Assembly (NCBI RefSeq): GCF_003387155.1
Contig: NZ_QUMT01000004.1
Coordinates: forward strand, 186,001-250,000
DNA from: Roseateles depolymerans
GTDB lineage: Bacteria; Pseudomonadota; Gammaproteobacteria; Burkholderiales; Burkholderiaceae_C
Direction: 5' to 3'
DNA length: 64,000 nt
In this document: piece by piece, positions 27,463 to 36,169 of the stretch
Position numbering within the stretch: the stretch's first letter is position 1
Layout of the letters: the number at the start of each line of letters is the position of its first letter
The notes under the pieces: model-generated
Database searches by the model: none
Told to the model about the DNA's origin: nothing
Seen by the model: the letters and a program-made list of their open reading frames with translations, nothing else
Program-made: the position numbers and the translations under genes

Positions 27463-28764
27463 ATGTCCAACCTCATCGTCCACGGCGGCTCCCCCCTGAA
27501 GGGCCGCATCGTTCCCTCGGCCAACAAGAATGCCGTGCTGCCCATCCTGTGCGCCACGCTGCTGACCCGGGAACCGGTCCGGCTGCATGGCGTTCCGGAA
27601 ATCACTGACGTCAAGAAGATCCTGGAGGTCTTCCGCCAGCTCGGCAGCAGCGTGTCGGTGGATTTCGGCACCGGCGTGCTGGACCTGCACCACCAGAACA
27701 CCCACTTCGACCCGGCCAAGGACCATCTCCCCGAGGAGATGCGCAGCTCCATCATGCTGGTGCCGGGCCTGATGGCCCGCTTCGGCGCCGCCCGCATCGA
27801 GGACGACGTCAAGGGCTGCACCCTCGGCGCCCGCGAGATCGACCCGCATGTGGAAGTGTTCGAACGCTTTGGCGCCTCGGTGGACCGCGCCGCCGACGGC
27901 CTGCTGCTGAAGGTGGACGGCAAACTGCGCCACAACGACCACTGGACCGACTACGCCTCGGTCACCACCACCGAAAACTTCGTGCTCTGCGCCGCGCTGG
28001 CGGACGGCACCTCCACCCTGATGAATGCGGCCAGCGAGCCGCATGTGCAGGAGTTCTGCCAGTTCATGCAGATGCTGGGAGCGAAGCTGGAAGGCCTGGG
28101 CACCTCGCGCCTGACCATCCATGGCGTGGACCGGCTGGGCGGCGGTGAATTCACCTTCGCCGAAGACTTCCACGAGATCGTCACCTTCCTGGCGCTGGGC
28201 GCCATCACCGGCGGTGACGTGCGGGTCAAGAATTCCCAGCCCGAGCAGTTCCCGCTGATCGACCGCACCTTCGCCAAGTTTGGCGTGCAGATCGTGCATG
28301 AGGACGGCTGGTCCCGCTCGGTGGTGAACGGCAAGCTCAAGGTGAAGGAGCCCTTCACCCGCAACATCCTGCAGAAGGTGGAAGCCGCCCCCTGGCCGTA
28401 TCTGCCGGTGGACCTGCTGCCCATCTTCGTCGCCCTGGGCGTCAAGGCCGAAGGCAGCGTGATGTTCTGGAACAAGGTCTACGACGGCGCCATGGGCTGG
28501 ACCACCGAGCTGTCCAAGTTCGGCGCGCATGCCTTCCTGTCCGACCCGCACCGCATGGTGACCTTCGGCGGCAAGCCGCTGACGCCTGCCGAGGTGGAGA
28601 GCCCCTACATCATCCGCGTGGCGATTGCGCTGCTGATGGTCGCGGCCAGCATCCCCGGCAAGTCGGTGATCCACAACGCCGCACCCGTGCGTCGCGCGCA
28701 TCCGCAGTTCGCCGAGAACATCACCCGGTTGGGCGCCCGCGTGGAGTGGGTCGAGGGTGACTGA
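27463..28764 (+). CDS. MurA-like enolpyruvyl transferase (divergent paralogue)
   Basis: EPSP-synthase-fold enzyme most similar to UDP-GlcNAc 1-carboxyvinyltransferase. The substrate-binding Lys/Asn pair is present in SANKNAVLPIL (residues 19-29). The fosfomycin-sensitive loop Cys is retained in KGCTLGAREIDPHV. The RAHPQFAENITRLGARVEW ending fits the family. However, the usual SGAKNAAL reads SANKNAVL, ARPVD reads AREID, and its N-terminus differs clearly from typical Burkholderiales MurA. It sits beside trhO and a pseudouridine synthase instead of hisG, where betaproteobacterial murA is usually found. I therefore read it as a second, divergent copy of 433 residues. The true substrate is uncertain. 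Confidence 0.82.
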   Translation: MSNLIVHGGSPLKGRIVPSANKNAVLPILCATLLTREPVRLHGVPEITDVKKILEVFRQLGSSVSVDFGTGVLDLHHQNTHFDPAKDHLPEEMRSSIMLVPGLMARFGAARIEDDVKGCTLGAREIDPHVEVFERFGASVDRAADGLLLKVDGKLRHNDHWTDYASVTTTENFVLCAALADGTSTLMNAASEPHVQEFCQFMQMLGAKLEGLGTSRLTIHGVDRLGGGEFTFAEDFHEIVTFLALGAITGGDVRVKNSQPEQFPLIDRTFAKFGVQIVHEDGWSRSVVNGKLKVKEPFTRNILQKVEAAPWPYLPVDLLPIFVALGVKAEGSVMFWNKVYDGAMGWTTELSKFGAHAFLSDPHRMVTFGGKPLTPAEVESPYIIRVAIALLMVAASIPGKSVIHNAAPVRRAHPQFAENITRLGARVEWVEGD

Positions 28765-28767
28765 CGG

Positions 28768-29745
28768 GTGGCCCGTCCACCCAAGCTGACCCTGCCCCTG
28801 CGGGACGGCGTGGCCGCCTCGGCACTGGCCTGCCCGCCCGGCCCCTGGCCGCTGGTGCTGGACTTCCTGGCCGAGCGGCTGCCGCTGGTCACCCGGCAGG
28901 ACTGGTCCGAGCGCATGGGCCGCGGCGACGTGCTGGATGACCAGGGCCAGCCCCTGCCCCCCGACACCCCGCTGGCCCGCTGCCAGGGCCGCCGGCTCTA
29001 TTACTGGCGCTGGCTGGAGAACGAGCCGCAGGTGCCCGGGGAGGTGCGGATCCTCCATCAGGACGACCACCTGCTGGTGGCCGACAAGCCTCACTTCCTG
29101 CCGGTGACGCCCAAGGGCCGGTATGTCCAGCAGACCCTGCTGACGCGGCTTCGCCGCATGACCGGCCTGGCCGATCTCAGCCCGCTGCACCGGCTCGACC
29201 GGGAAACCGCGGGGCTGGTGCTGCTGTCCGTGCAGCCGCAGCACCGGGATGCCTACCAGCGCCTGTTCCGCGATCGCTGCGTGGAGAAGGTCTACGAAGC
29301 CGTCGCGCCGGACAGTGACGGCCTGCCGGTGCCGCTGAAATTCCCGCTTCAGCTCGCCACCCGGCTGCAGGAACATCCGGTGGACTTCATGCAGATGCAG
29401 ACGGTGGACGGTGAGCCCAACGCCTTCACGCAGGTCGAGCGGCTGGCGTCGCTGCCGGGCGGCTGGGCCCGCTATGAGCTGCGTCCCAGCACCGGGGCCA
29501 AGCACCAGTTGCGGGCGCAGATGGCGCATCTGGGACTGCCCCTGAAAGGCGACCGCATCTATCCGGTGCTGCTGCCGGTGGAAGACACGCCGGACTTCTC
29601 TGATCCGCTGCAGCTGCTGGCGCGCGAGATTGCGTTCACCGATCCGGTCACCGGCGCACCACGGCAGTTCCGCACTCAATTGAGACTGGAGGCGGCCCTC
29701 GACGTGCATCCCAGCCATCGACCCGACCGGCGACTCGATCCCTGA
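28768..29745 (+). CDS. RluA-family RNA pseudouridine synthase
   Basis: Isomerises uridine to pseudouridine in rRNA or tRNA. The 325-residue protein has the family core VRILHQDDHLLVADKPHFLPVTPKG, then the catalytic Asp in HRLDRETAGLVLLS. The later KHQLRAQMAHLGLPLKGD block binds RNA. The first 90 residues hold a possible degenerate S4-like segment (LDFLAERLPLVTRQDWSERM). GTG 28768 is the start, four bases after the murA-like stop, with GAGGGTGA upstream; the pair is likely co-translated. The specific RNA site is unknown. Confidence 0.9.
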   Translation: MARPPKLTLPLRDGVAASALACPPGPWPLVLDFLAERLPLVTRQDWSERMGRGDVLDDQGQPLPPDTPLARCQGRRLYYWRWLENEPQVPGEVRILHQDDHLLVADKPHFLPVTPKGRYVQQTLLTRLRRMTGLADLSPLHRLDRETAGLVLLSVQPQHRDAYQRLFRDRCVEKVYEAVAPDSDGLPVPLKFPLQLATRLQEHPVDFMQMQTVDGEPNAFTQVERLASLPGGWARYELRPSTGAKHQLRAQMAHLGLPLKGDRIYPVLLPVEDTPDFSDPLQLLAREIAFTDPVTGAPRQFRTQLRLEAALDVHPSHRPDRRLDP

Positions 29746-29813
29746 CCCGTGCGCCCCCTCCGCCCAGGGACAGGGGGTGCGCGTTTCCCCCGGGGTTTGG
29801 GCGATGTTCGCCC

Positions 29814-31151
29814 ATGCACAATGAGTCGAGATCCTTGCGGCAGAGTCCCATGACCCCAAAGGCCATTCGCATCTCGGTCGGCGCACGGACGCTGCTGGCG
29901 TTGTTCGTGCTCGGCCTGCTGCTGTCGGCGGTTTCAGCCGGATGGGATCTCCAGCAAGACGTGAAGCGGCGCAGCCAGCAACTGGTGCAGGACCTGGATG
30001 CCATCCCGCTGATCTACGCCTCGCCCCTGCTGCACAGCCAGGGACAGTCGCAGGAGGCGATGCAGTCCCTGCTCACCACCATCCTTCGGCAGCACGAGCT
30101 GCGCAGCATTGAGCTGCTCACCCGCTCCGGCGAGCAGATCCGCGCCGAATCCGGGGAAGTCGGGGAACCCGGGCCCAGTGCCGAATTCGCACTGAGCGGC
30201 GGGGGAGGCGCCTTGAAGGTCCAGGCCCAGCGCCTGACGCTGATGCAGATGCTGCAGCACGATGCCCTGCTGCGCAGCGCCCTGGGTCATCTGCTGTTTG
30301 TGGTGCTGCTGGGCCTGCTCGCAGCCGTTCTGCTGGACCGCTGGCTGCTGCGCCAGCTCCGCCGCCTGTCCGATGAAGCCCACCGCTTCGAAGCGACGAT
30401 GCCGCCGCAGTCGCTGTCCTGGCTGGAGCCGGAGGACCATGGGCCGCAGGAGGTGCTGGAGCTCGAGCGCGCCTTTGCCCATGTGCACAGCACCCTGGGC
30501 GGTGAACTGCAGCGCGAGCAGACGCGCGGGCGTCAGTTGCGGGATGAGATGGTGCGCCAGCATCAGCGGCTGGCGGAAGTGGAACGGTCGCTGGAAGCGA
30601 AGCGGCGGGAACTGGCGGCTCTGGAGCGGCACGATGCGCTGACCGGGGCCTGCAACCGCCGTGAGTTCGAGGTGGCATTGCGGCGCGAGTTCAAGCGGGT
30701 ACAGCGGGACCAGGGCCGGCTCGCGATCGCGGTGCTGGACGTGGACCACCTCAGGCTCTACAACGAGCGCCACGGCCGGGCGGCCGGCGATGCCCTGCTC
30801 AAGCGCCTGGCCGACCTGCTGGCGGAGCAGTTCCAGCGCGATACCGATGTCGTGGCCCGGTTGGGCGGTGAGGAATTCGTGGTGCTGATGCCGGGACTGG
30901 ACATCCGACTGGCGCAGGAGCGCATGGAGACGGTGCGGGACGCCCTGCGTGCGCTGGCGCTGTCCCATGGGGCGTTGCCGGATTCAAACGCCGCCGGGCT
31001 GCATCAGGACTGGGTGACGGTGAGCATTGGCGTCGCCGCGTACCAGCCGGGTCGGCCTTACCTCAGCAGCCAGTCGATGCTGCAGGCGGCGGATGAGGCG
31101 CTGTACCTGGCCAAGCACACCGGGCGCGATCGGATCTGCCTGGCGTCCTGA
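29814..31151 (+). CDS. Membrane diguanylate cyclase (GGDEF)
   Basis: Predicted cyclic di-GMP synthase of 445 residues. An N-terminal transmembrane helix (about 25-45), a periplasmic sensor region of about 110 residues and a second helix (about 158-180) form the input module. A coiled coil (about 225-275) leads to the GGDEF domain. The loop is RLGGEEF (351-355) with RDTD correctly placed as inhibitory site. The metal/substrate motif reads DVDHLRLYNERHG instead of DxDHFKxxND, but the key Asp, Asn and the Asp of GRAAGD are kept, so activity is plausible. Start at 29814; ATG 29850 is an alternative. Confidence 0.9.
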   Translation: MHNESRSLRQSPMTPKAIRISVGARTLLALFVLGLLLSAVSAGWDLQQDVKRRSQQLVQDLDAIPLIYASPLLHSQGQSQEAMQSLLTTILRQHELRSIELLTRSGEQIRAESGEVGEPGPSAEFALSGGGGALKVQAQRLTLMQMLQHDALLRSALGHLLFVVLLGLLAAVLLDRWLLRQLRRLSDEAHRFEATMPPQSLSWLEPEDHGPQEVLELERAFAHVHSTLGGELQREQTRGRQLRDEMVRQHQRLAEVERSLEAKRRELAALERHDALTGACNRREFEVALRREFKRVQRDQGRLAIAVLDVDHLRLYNERHGRAAGDALLKRLADLLAEQFQRDTDVVARLGGEEFVVLMPGLDIRLAQERMETVRDALRALALSHGALPDSNAAGLHQDWVTVSIGVAAYQPGRPYLSSQSMLQAADEALYLAKHTGRDRICLAS

Positions 31152-31177
31152 GGCAGGGCCCGGGGGCCCCGCCGGGT

Positions 31178-32050
31178 TCAGCGACCTTGCGCCTGCGCCT
31201 GCTGCAACTGCTCTTCCACCTTCCGGGCGGCGCGCAGCACCAGGGTTTCGTCCAGCTGCGCCTGCGGGGCAATGGTCATGACGTTCTCGTCCAGCCGGGA
31301 CGGGTCGTTCATCAGCGTCCAGGCCACCAGCGAGATGGCGCCGATGCCGCGACGCTGCATGGCGTCCGGCATGCGCAATTCGCTCTGCACTTCCACGTGA
31401 TACCAGACACTGGCCACTGCCGCAGGGGCCAGGCCCCAGCTTTCGCACATCGAGGCGCCCAGCTTGTCGTAGCTGACCCCGAAGGCCGTGCTCTCCAGCA
31501 TGGTCAGTTCCTGATCGCTGCTCGCGGCCCGCAGCATGGCCGGGTAGTGGGCTGGCGCATGCCGGTAGAGCAGCGCCTTGCCGCATTCCTCAAACAGCCC
31601 CGCCGAATGGGCGGCCCAGGGGTCCACGCCCAGCAACTGGCCCATGCGTCCCATCAGCAGACCGCGCTTGGCCGCGCGTTGCCAGATCGGCTCGAGTTCC
31701 GCCGCGGGCGGGAAGGCGGCGCGAAGCCCCATCTCGAAGGTGATGGCGGCCACCTCGCGCATGCCCAGATAGGTCAGCGCCTGATGCACCGTCTGCACGC
31801 GGCCGCGCAGGCCGTACAACGAGGAGTTGACCGCCTTCATGACGGCGGACGCCAGGGCCATGTCGGTTTCCACGAGCGCGGACACGGACTGCAGGTCGAT
31901 GTCATCGTCCGCCATGAGCAGGGACAACTTGACCAGCACTTCCGGCTGGGTGGGAATTTCAATGTCCAGCGAACGCAGCTGAGGATCGACGGGCATGGCA
32001 GATGAGGGTTGTTTGTCCAATGGTATAGCGAGAGGCGACTCCCGCGTCAT
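31178..32050 (-). CDS. HDOD-domain signalling protein
   Basis: Single HDOD domain protein of 290 residues. HDOD proteins resemble HD phosphodiesterases but lack the metal-binding His-Asp pair and usually act as regulators or scaffolds in signalling and motility. Diagnostic segments are IPTQPEVLVKLSLLMADDDIDL (about 32-53), VNSSLYGLRGRVQTVHQALTYLGMREV and HSAGLFEECGKALL. The start is ATG 32050 with AAAGG four bases upstream; ATG 31996 (MPVDPQLRSLDIEIP) matches homologues equally well. It is convergent with the GGDEF gene 26 bases away, which fits a signalling context but proves no link. Confidence 0.88.
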   Translation of the reverse strand: MTRESPLAIPLDKQPSSAMPVDPQLRSLDIEIPTQPEVLVKLSLLMADDDIDLQSVSALVETDMALASAVMKAVNSSLYGLRGRVQTVHQALTYLGMREVAAITFEMGLRAAFPPAAELEPIWQRAAKRGLLMGRMGQLLGVDPWAAHSAGLFEECGKALLYRHAPAHYPAMLRAASSDQELTMLESTAFGVSYDKLGASMCESWGLAPAAVASVWYHVEVQSELRMPDAMQRRGIGAISLVAWTLMNDPSRLDENVMTIAPQAQLDETLVLRAARKVEEQLQQAQAQGR

Positions 32051-32095
32051 CCCGCCTTTGGCGGAAGTCGGCTGGAGCGGCCAGCGACAGGAAGT

Positions 32096-32857
32096 TCAGC
32101 GCAAGAACGCGTCGTAGCCGGTCTTGAGGATGAGCAGGGACACCACCACGACGAACATGCCGCGGACGAAGCCGGCGCCGCGGGCCAGGGCCATGCGGGT
32201 GCCCACCAGGCTGCCGGCCACGTTGGCCACGGCCATGACGGCGGCGATATGCCACCAGACATGGCCCTTGCTGGCAAACAGCACCAGGGCGGCCGCATTG
32301 GTGGCGGTGTTGAGCAGCTTGGCGGTGGCCGAGGCATGCAGGAAGTCAAAACCCAGCAGGCGCACGAACAGGAAGACAAAGAAGCTGCCGGTGCCGGGGC
32401 CGAAGAAGCCGTCGTAGAACCCGATCACGACCCCGATGGCCGCAGCGATGGCGGTCTGCGCACGCAGCGTGTGGCGCGGGGCGTGATGACGGCCCAGGTC
32501 CTTCTTGGCTAGCGTGTAGAGCAGCACGGCCAGCAGGATCACCGGCAGGGCCTTGCGGAGGCCCGATGGGTCTACCTGCGTCACCGCCCACGCACCGCAG
32601 AAACTGCCGCCCAGCGCGGCCAGGGCTGCGGGCAGCAGCGCCAGCCAGGGGAGCGTCACGCGCTTGGCATATTGATGGGTGGCCCAGGCGGTGCCCCAGA
32701 CGGAGGCCCCCTTGTTGGTGCCGAACAGCGTGGCCGGGGCCGCAGTGGGATAGGTACTGAACAGGGCCGGCACCAGCACCAGACCCCCGCCGCCGACCAC
32801 CGCATCCACAAAGCCGGCCAGCAGGGAGGCCAGGGCCACGGTCAAAAGCTCGATCAT
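32096..32857 (-). CDS. TSUP-family (TauE/SafE) membrane permease
   Basis: Predicted exporter or importer of sulfur-containing or organic anions, 253 residues, seven to eight helices. The first helix carries LLAGFVDAVVGGGGLVLVPAL, the first TauE/SafE repeat. The second repeat, GVVIGFYDGFFGPGTGSFFVFLFVR, has the conserved GxFGPGTGSF motif. ATG 32857 (MIELLTVALASL) fits family length. The frame stays open to 33148 upstream but shows no similarity and crosses a terminator. That minus-strand terminator ends about 48 bases before the start codon, so expression could be controlled by attenuation. Confidence 0.92.
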   Translation of the reverse strand: MIELLTVALASLLAGFVDAVVGGGGLVLVPALFSTYPTAAPATLFGTNKGASVWGTAWATHQYAKRVTLPWLALLPAALAALGGSFCGAWAVTQVDPSGLRKALPVILLAVLLYTLAKKDLGRHHAPRHTLRAQTAIAAAIGVVIGFYDGFFGPGTGSFFVFLFVRLLGFDFLHASATAKLLNTATNAAALVLFASKGHVWWHIAAVMAVANVAGSLVGTRMALARGAGFVRGMFVVVVSLLILKTGYDAFLR

Positions 32858-33372
32858 GAAAAGCGACTCGCAGGAGCGGGCCGCAAACCAGGAAAGTCGG
32901 GCCACAAAAACAAAGCGGGCACCTGGTTCCAGGTGCCCGCGAATTGTGACAGTGTCACCGCATTTCGTTGGTGTTGGTTCTGATTTGTTTGTCTCCTCAG
33001 CCCCCGTAGGCAACCACCATTCGCACAGCAGTCGCGTCGAGTGATTGGCATCGTAGGACTGTGAATCCATGCACGCACTTGGGGTTTTCACTCGGGGAAT
33101 GCACCAACTTGGGATGGTTGGCCTGCGCTTACTTGCTAGTTTATTCACGTGGTCTCACACGCTGCGCATAGCGCCCTCTGCACGCATCTGGCTCCTGGGC
33201 GGGGGTCGCACAGCGTTACACGGGCACGTCATCTCCCTGAAATGAAGGGGAGGGGCTCGAATCACGTGGGGCGAGGGCCACAGACGCGGGTTGCGACCCC
33301 TTGTCGTGCACGCCTGCTTGCGCCTGCATCTGAGCCGACGCATGGCCCGGAACCGGGACAATCGCGGTGCCC
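32858..33372. other. Lower-GC gene-free interval with minus-strand terminator
   Basis: About 515 bp between the TSUP and SNF2 genes, visibly less GC-rich than the neighbours at 32940-33150. It holds a perfect terminator hairpin reading on the minus strand (32905-32940), the small palindrome GTGACA-G-TGTCAC (32945-32957) and two near-repeats GCACNNACTTGGG (33071 and 33101). No protein gene is convincing. A leader RNA or small RNA on the minus strand is possible. Confidence 0.55.
32905..32940 (-). terminator. Intrinsic terminator upstream of the TSUP gene
   Basis: Arms GCGGGCACCTGG (32915-32926) and CCAGGTGCCCGC (32929-32940) pair perfectly with a two-base loop centre. On the minus strand they are followed by TTTGTTTTTG. 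It would terminate transcripts starting between about 32950 and 33200 before they reach the TSUP gene. Confidence 0.8.
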
Positions 33373-35676
33373 ATGACCGACCACCGACCGCCCCACCTGC
33401 TGCTGCGCACCTACTCCCGGGGCGATGGCCTTTTGGGCCTGCGTCCCCACGGCAAGCTCGGGCCGCGGGGCGACAGCGTCACCCTGATCCGCCTGCTTCA
33501 CGCGCCGACCCGCGCGGAGCACCGACAGCAGTGGTCCGCGCTGCCCCTGCAGCCGCTGGACCCGCTGATGCTGCAATGGCGGTCAGCGGGCTTCGGCCAG
33601 GCGCTGTCCCCCAGCTGGACGCTGGAGCGTGAGGACCAGTTCGCGGATTTCGCCGCCGAGGACCTGCCGCGCCTGCGAGACGCGGGCTGGGAGGTGGAAA
33701 TCGCCCCCGGATTCGCCCATCACAGCCAGCCCATCGACGACTGGGCGATGGAAGCCGTGCCGGCGGACGGCGAAGCGCCGCCGGGCGACCAGGACCGCCT
33801 GCCCGCGCTGGGACTATCCCGGCGCAAGGGGTCCTGGCTGCTCAGCCTGGGCGTGACGGTACAGGGCCAGCGGGTGGATCTGGCGCCGATGATGTGGGAC
33901 CTGATCCGACGGGATCGCCGCTGGGTGTCGGCCGAAGCCCTCGCCGAGATGGACGACGACGCCGTCGTCAGCCTGCGCGCACCCGGGGGCAAGCGACTGC
34001 ACACAACGGCCGCGCCGCTCAAGCAGTTGATGCTGACGCTGCTGGAAGTGCTGGTGGCCCAGCGCTCGCGGCGCGCCCCGCTGATGCTGACGTCCTGGCA
34101 GGCAGCGCGGCTGTCGCTGCTGGACGGCCCGGACAGCCGCTGGCAGTTGCAGGGCGCGCAGGCGCTGCGAGCCCTCTGGACCCGGCTGCAGCATGCCGGC
34201 CCCCCGCCGGCCGTGGACGAGCCCACGGGGTTGGGGCTCCAGCTGCGTCCGTACCAGCGCCATGGGCTGGCGTGGCTGCAGTATCTCGCCGCCCACCAGC
34301 TGGGCGGCATCCTGGCCGACGACATGGGCCTGGGCAAGACCGCCCAGGCACTGGCGCATCTATGGGTGCAGAAGCAGGCCGGCCGGCTGGACGCACCGGC
34401 GCTGGTGGTGGCGCCCACCTCGCTGTTGTTCAACTGGGCGCAGGAAGCCCAGCGGGTTGCCCCGGGTCTGCGGGTGGCGAGCCTGTCGGCCCCGGGAGAA
34501 CGCAGCGAGGTCCTGGCCGCTCTGGCGCAGACCGATGTGCTGCTGTGCAGCTATGGCCTGGTGTGGCGGGAGCTCCGGGCGCTGTCCCGCCACCGTTTCA
34601 GCGTGCTGGTGGTGGACGAGGCGCAGGCGGTGAAGAATCCCCGCTCCCGCGCTGCCCGCGCGTTGCGCCGCTTGCCGGCCGGCCAGCGCCTGGTGCTGAC
34701 CGGGACCCCGCTGGAAAACCATCTGGGCGAGCTGTGGACCCAGTTCGACTTCCTGCTGCCGGGTTATCTGGGTGACAGCCGCGAATTCACCCGTCACTGG
34801 CGCAAGCCCATCGAGCAGTCGGGGAGCCTGGCCCGGGCGCGTCAGCTGGCGCAGCTGGTGAGGCCCTTCATCCTGCGCCGCCTCAAGGAAGACGTTGCGC
34901 CCGAGCTGCCACCCTTGACCGTCGTCACCCAGCGCATCGCCCTCCAGGGCCGCCAGCGCCAGCTCTATGAAAGCGTGCGCATCGGCGCGGACCACCTGGT
35001 GAGGCGGGTGCTGGCGCAGCAAAAGCTGTTCGGCGACGGGCTGATGTCGGTGCTGGACGCCATGCTGAAGCTGCGCCAGGTCTGCTGCGATCCCCGGCTG
35101 GTGCCCGGCCTGACCCTGCCGGCAGGCATCGAAACAGCCAAGCTGGACTGGCTGCGGCAGCAGATTCCTGCCTTGGTGGCCGAGGGCCGGCGGCTGCTGG
35201 TGTTCTCGCAGTTCACCGGCATGCTGGCGCTGATCCGGGACGCCCTGGATGAGATCGGCATGCCCTGGCTGAGCCTGACCGGCGACACCCCGGCGTCACA
35301 GCGGGGCGACGTCGTCCAGCGCTTCCAGGCGGGCGAGGTGCCGGTGATGCTGGTCAGCCTCAAGGCCGGGGGGGTGGGCCTGACCCTGACCGCGGCCGAT
35401 ACCGTCATCCAGGTGGACCCGTGGTGGAACCCGGCGGTGGATGCCCAGGCCATGGCCCGGGCGCATCGGATCGGTCAGACCCGGCCGGTGTTCGTGCATC
35501 AACTGGTGATTGAGGGCAGCATCGAGGAGCGCATGCTGGAGCTGCAGCAACGCAAGCAGGCCCTGGCAGACGGGCTGCTGGGCCGGGATGGCGGGGATGC
35601 GCTGGAGAAATTCAGTCCCGCGGACATCGAGCGCCTGCTGGCGCCCTTGCTGGATGACGGGGACGAGATGGGCTGA
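33373..35676 (+). CDS. SNF2-family DNA-dependent ATPase / helicase-like protein
   Basis: Swi2/Snf2-type motor, 767 residues, related to bacterial RapA/HepA-like and SWF/SNF proteins. The N-terminal 290 residues are a poorly conserved bacterial accessory region without the SWIM zinc motif. The motor has LRPYQRHGLAWLQYL, Walker A ADDMGLGKT (about 315-323), VVDEAQAVKN (DEAQ box, about 413), LTGTPLENHLGELW, and lobe 2 with VFSQFTGMLALIRD, LTLTAADTVIQVDPWWNPA and ARAHRIGQTR. ATG 33373 is preferred over GTG 33367. Likely role is nucleoprotein remodelling in transcription or repair; nothing nearby narrows this. Confidence 0.92.
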   Translation: MTDHRPPHLLLRTYSRGDGLLGLRPHGKLGPRGDSVTLIRLLHAPTRAEHRQQWSALPLQPLDPLMLQWRSAGFGQALSPSWTLEREDQFADFAAEDLPRLRDAGWEVEIAPGFAHHSQPIDDWAMEAVPADGEAPPGDQDRLPALGLSRRKGSWLLSLGVTVQGQRVDLAPMMWDLIRRDRRWVSAEALAEMDDDAVVSLRAPGGKRLHTTAAPLKQLMLTLLEVLVAQRSRRAPLMLTSWQAARLSLLDGPDSRWQLQGAQALRALWTRLQHAGPPPAVDEPTGLGLQLRPYQRHGLAWLQYLAAHQLGGILADDMGLGKTAQALAHLWVQKQAGRLDAPALVVAPTSLLFNWAQEAQRVAPGLRVASLSAPGERSEVLAALAQTDVLLCSYGLVWRELRALSRHRFSVLVVDEAQAVKNPRSRAARALRRLPAGQRLVLTGTPLENHLGELWTQFDFLLPGYLGDSREFTRHWRKPIEQSGSLARARQLAQLVRPFILRRLKEDVAPELPPLTVVTQRIALQGRQRQLYESVRIGADHLVRRVLAQQKLFGDGLMSVLDAMLKLRQVCCDPRLVPGLTLPAGIETAKLDWLRQQIPALVAEGRRLLVFSQFTGMLALIRDALDEIGMPWLSLTGDTPASQRGDVVQRFQAGEVPVMLVSLKAGGVGLTLTAADTVIQVDPWWNPAVDAQAMARAHRIGQTRPVFVHQLVIEGSIEERMLELQQRKQALADGLLGRDGGDALEKFSPADIERLLAPLLDDGDEMG

Positions 35677-35792
35677 GGGGGCCGGCCGGGGCGCACGCGT
35701 GGGGGGTGACCGCGACGGGCGGCGCCGGCGCCCTGGAATGCCGGGAGGTGGGGAAGCCGGGAGGCACCTGCGTGCTCCCGGCGCCCGCCCGA

Positions 35793-35954
35793 TCAGCGCT
35801 TGCGGTCGAAGCGCAGGGCGCGGGCGACGCTGCGGCGGTCGCAGCCGAGGCTGGCGACTTCAAAGGCTTCGTGCTTGCGACCCTTGTCGTTCTGCCACTC
35901 GGGCAGCGGGGCGCGGCGAGTCTGGGTGTCGGTGCGGAGTTGGGACTTCATCAT
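35793..35954 (-). CDS. Small basic protein, 53 residues, unknown function
   Basis: I do not recognise a family. The frame starts with tandem ATGs (MMKSQLRTDT) preceded by AGAAGG at a good distance. It encodes a charged peptide, WQNDKGRKHEAFEVASLGCD in the middle and a basic end (RRSVARALRFDRKR). It fills the gap between the SNF2 and thioredoxin-like genes on the opposite strand, and its composition looks protein-like, not like a shadow. No membrane segment or signal peptide is present. It could be a conserved small protein of the group. Confidence 0.6.
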   Translation of the reverse strand: MMKSQLRTDTQTRRAPLPEWQNDKGRKHEAFEVASLGCDRRSVARALRFDRKR

Positions 35955-36169
35955 GGTCTTGGACCTTCTGGCTTCCGAGCGGGATCGGCCCGCTTTGGGC
36001 ACACAACGCATGGGCCTCACGCCCCGTTGACAGGCACTTCACATTTCCTTGGGGCGCAAAATGCACCGAAATGTTGCAGAAGTCACAGGCCGCGTTCCGT
36101 GGCCCACCCACCACGGGGTTTGCGGACGGGGCGGCACGGTCGGGGCGGTTTGTCGCTAAGCTAGCCGCC

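Noticed and set aside
32858-33148. Upstream extension of the TSUP frame or a separate small protein
   Set aside because: The frame is open but crosses a perfect terminator, has no similarity I recognise and lacks a good start signal. A leader or small RNA explains the region better.
33120-33150. Sigma-54 promoter upstream of the SNF2 gene
   Set aside because: GG and GC elements are present but their spacing (13 bases) does not match the -24/-12 requirement of ten.
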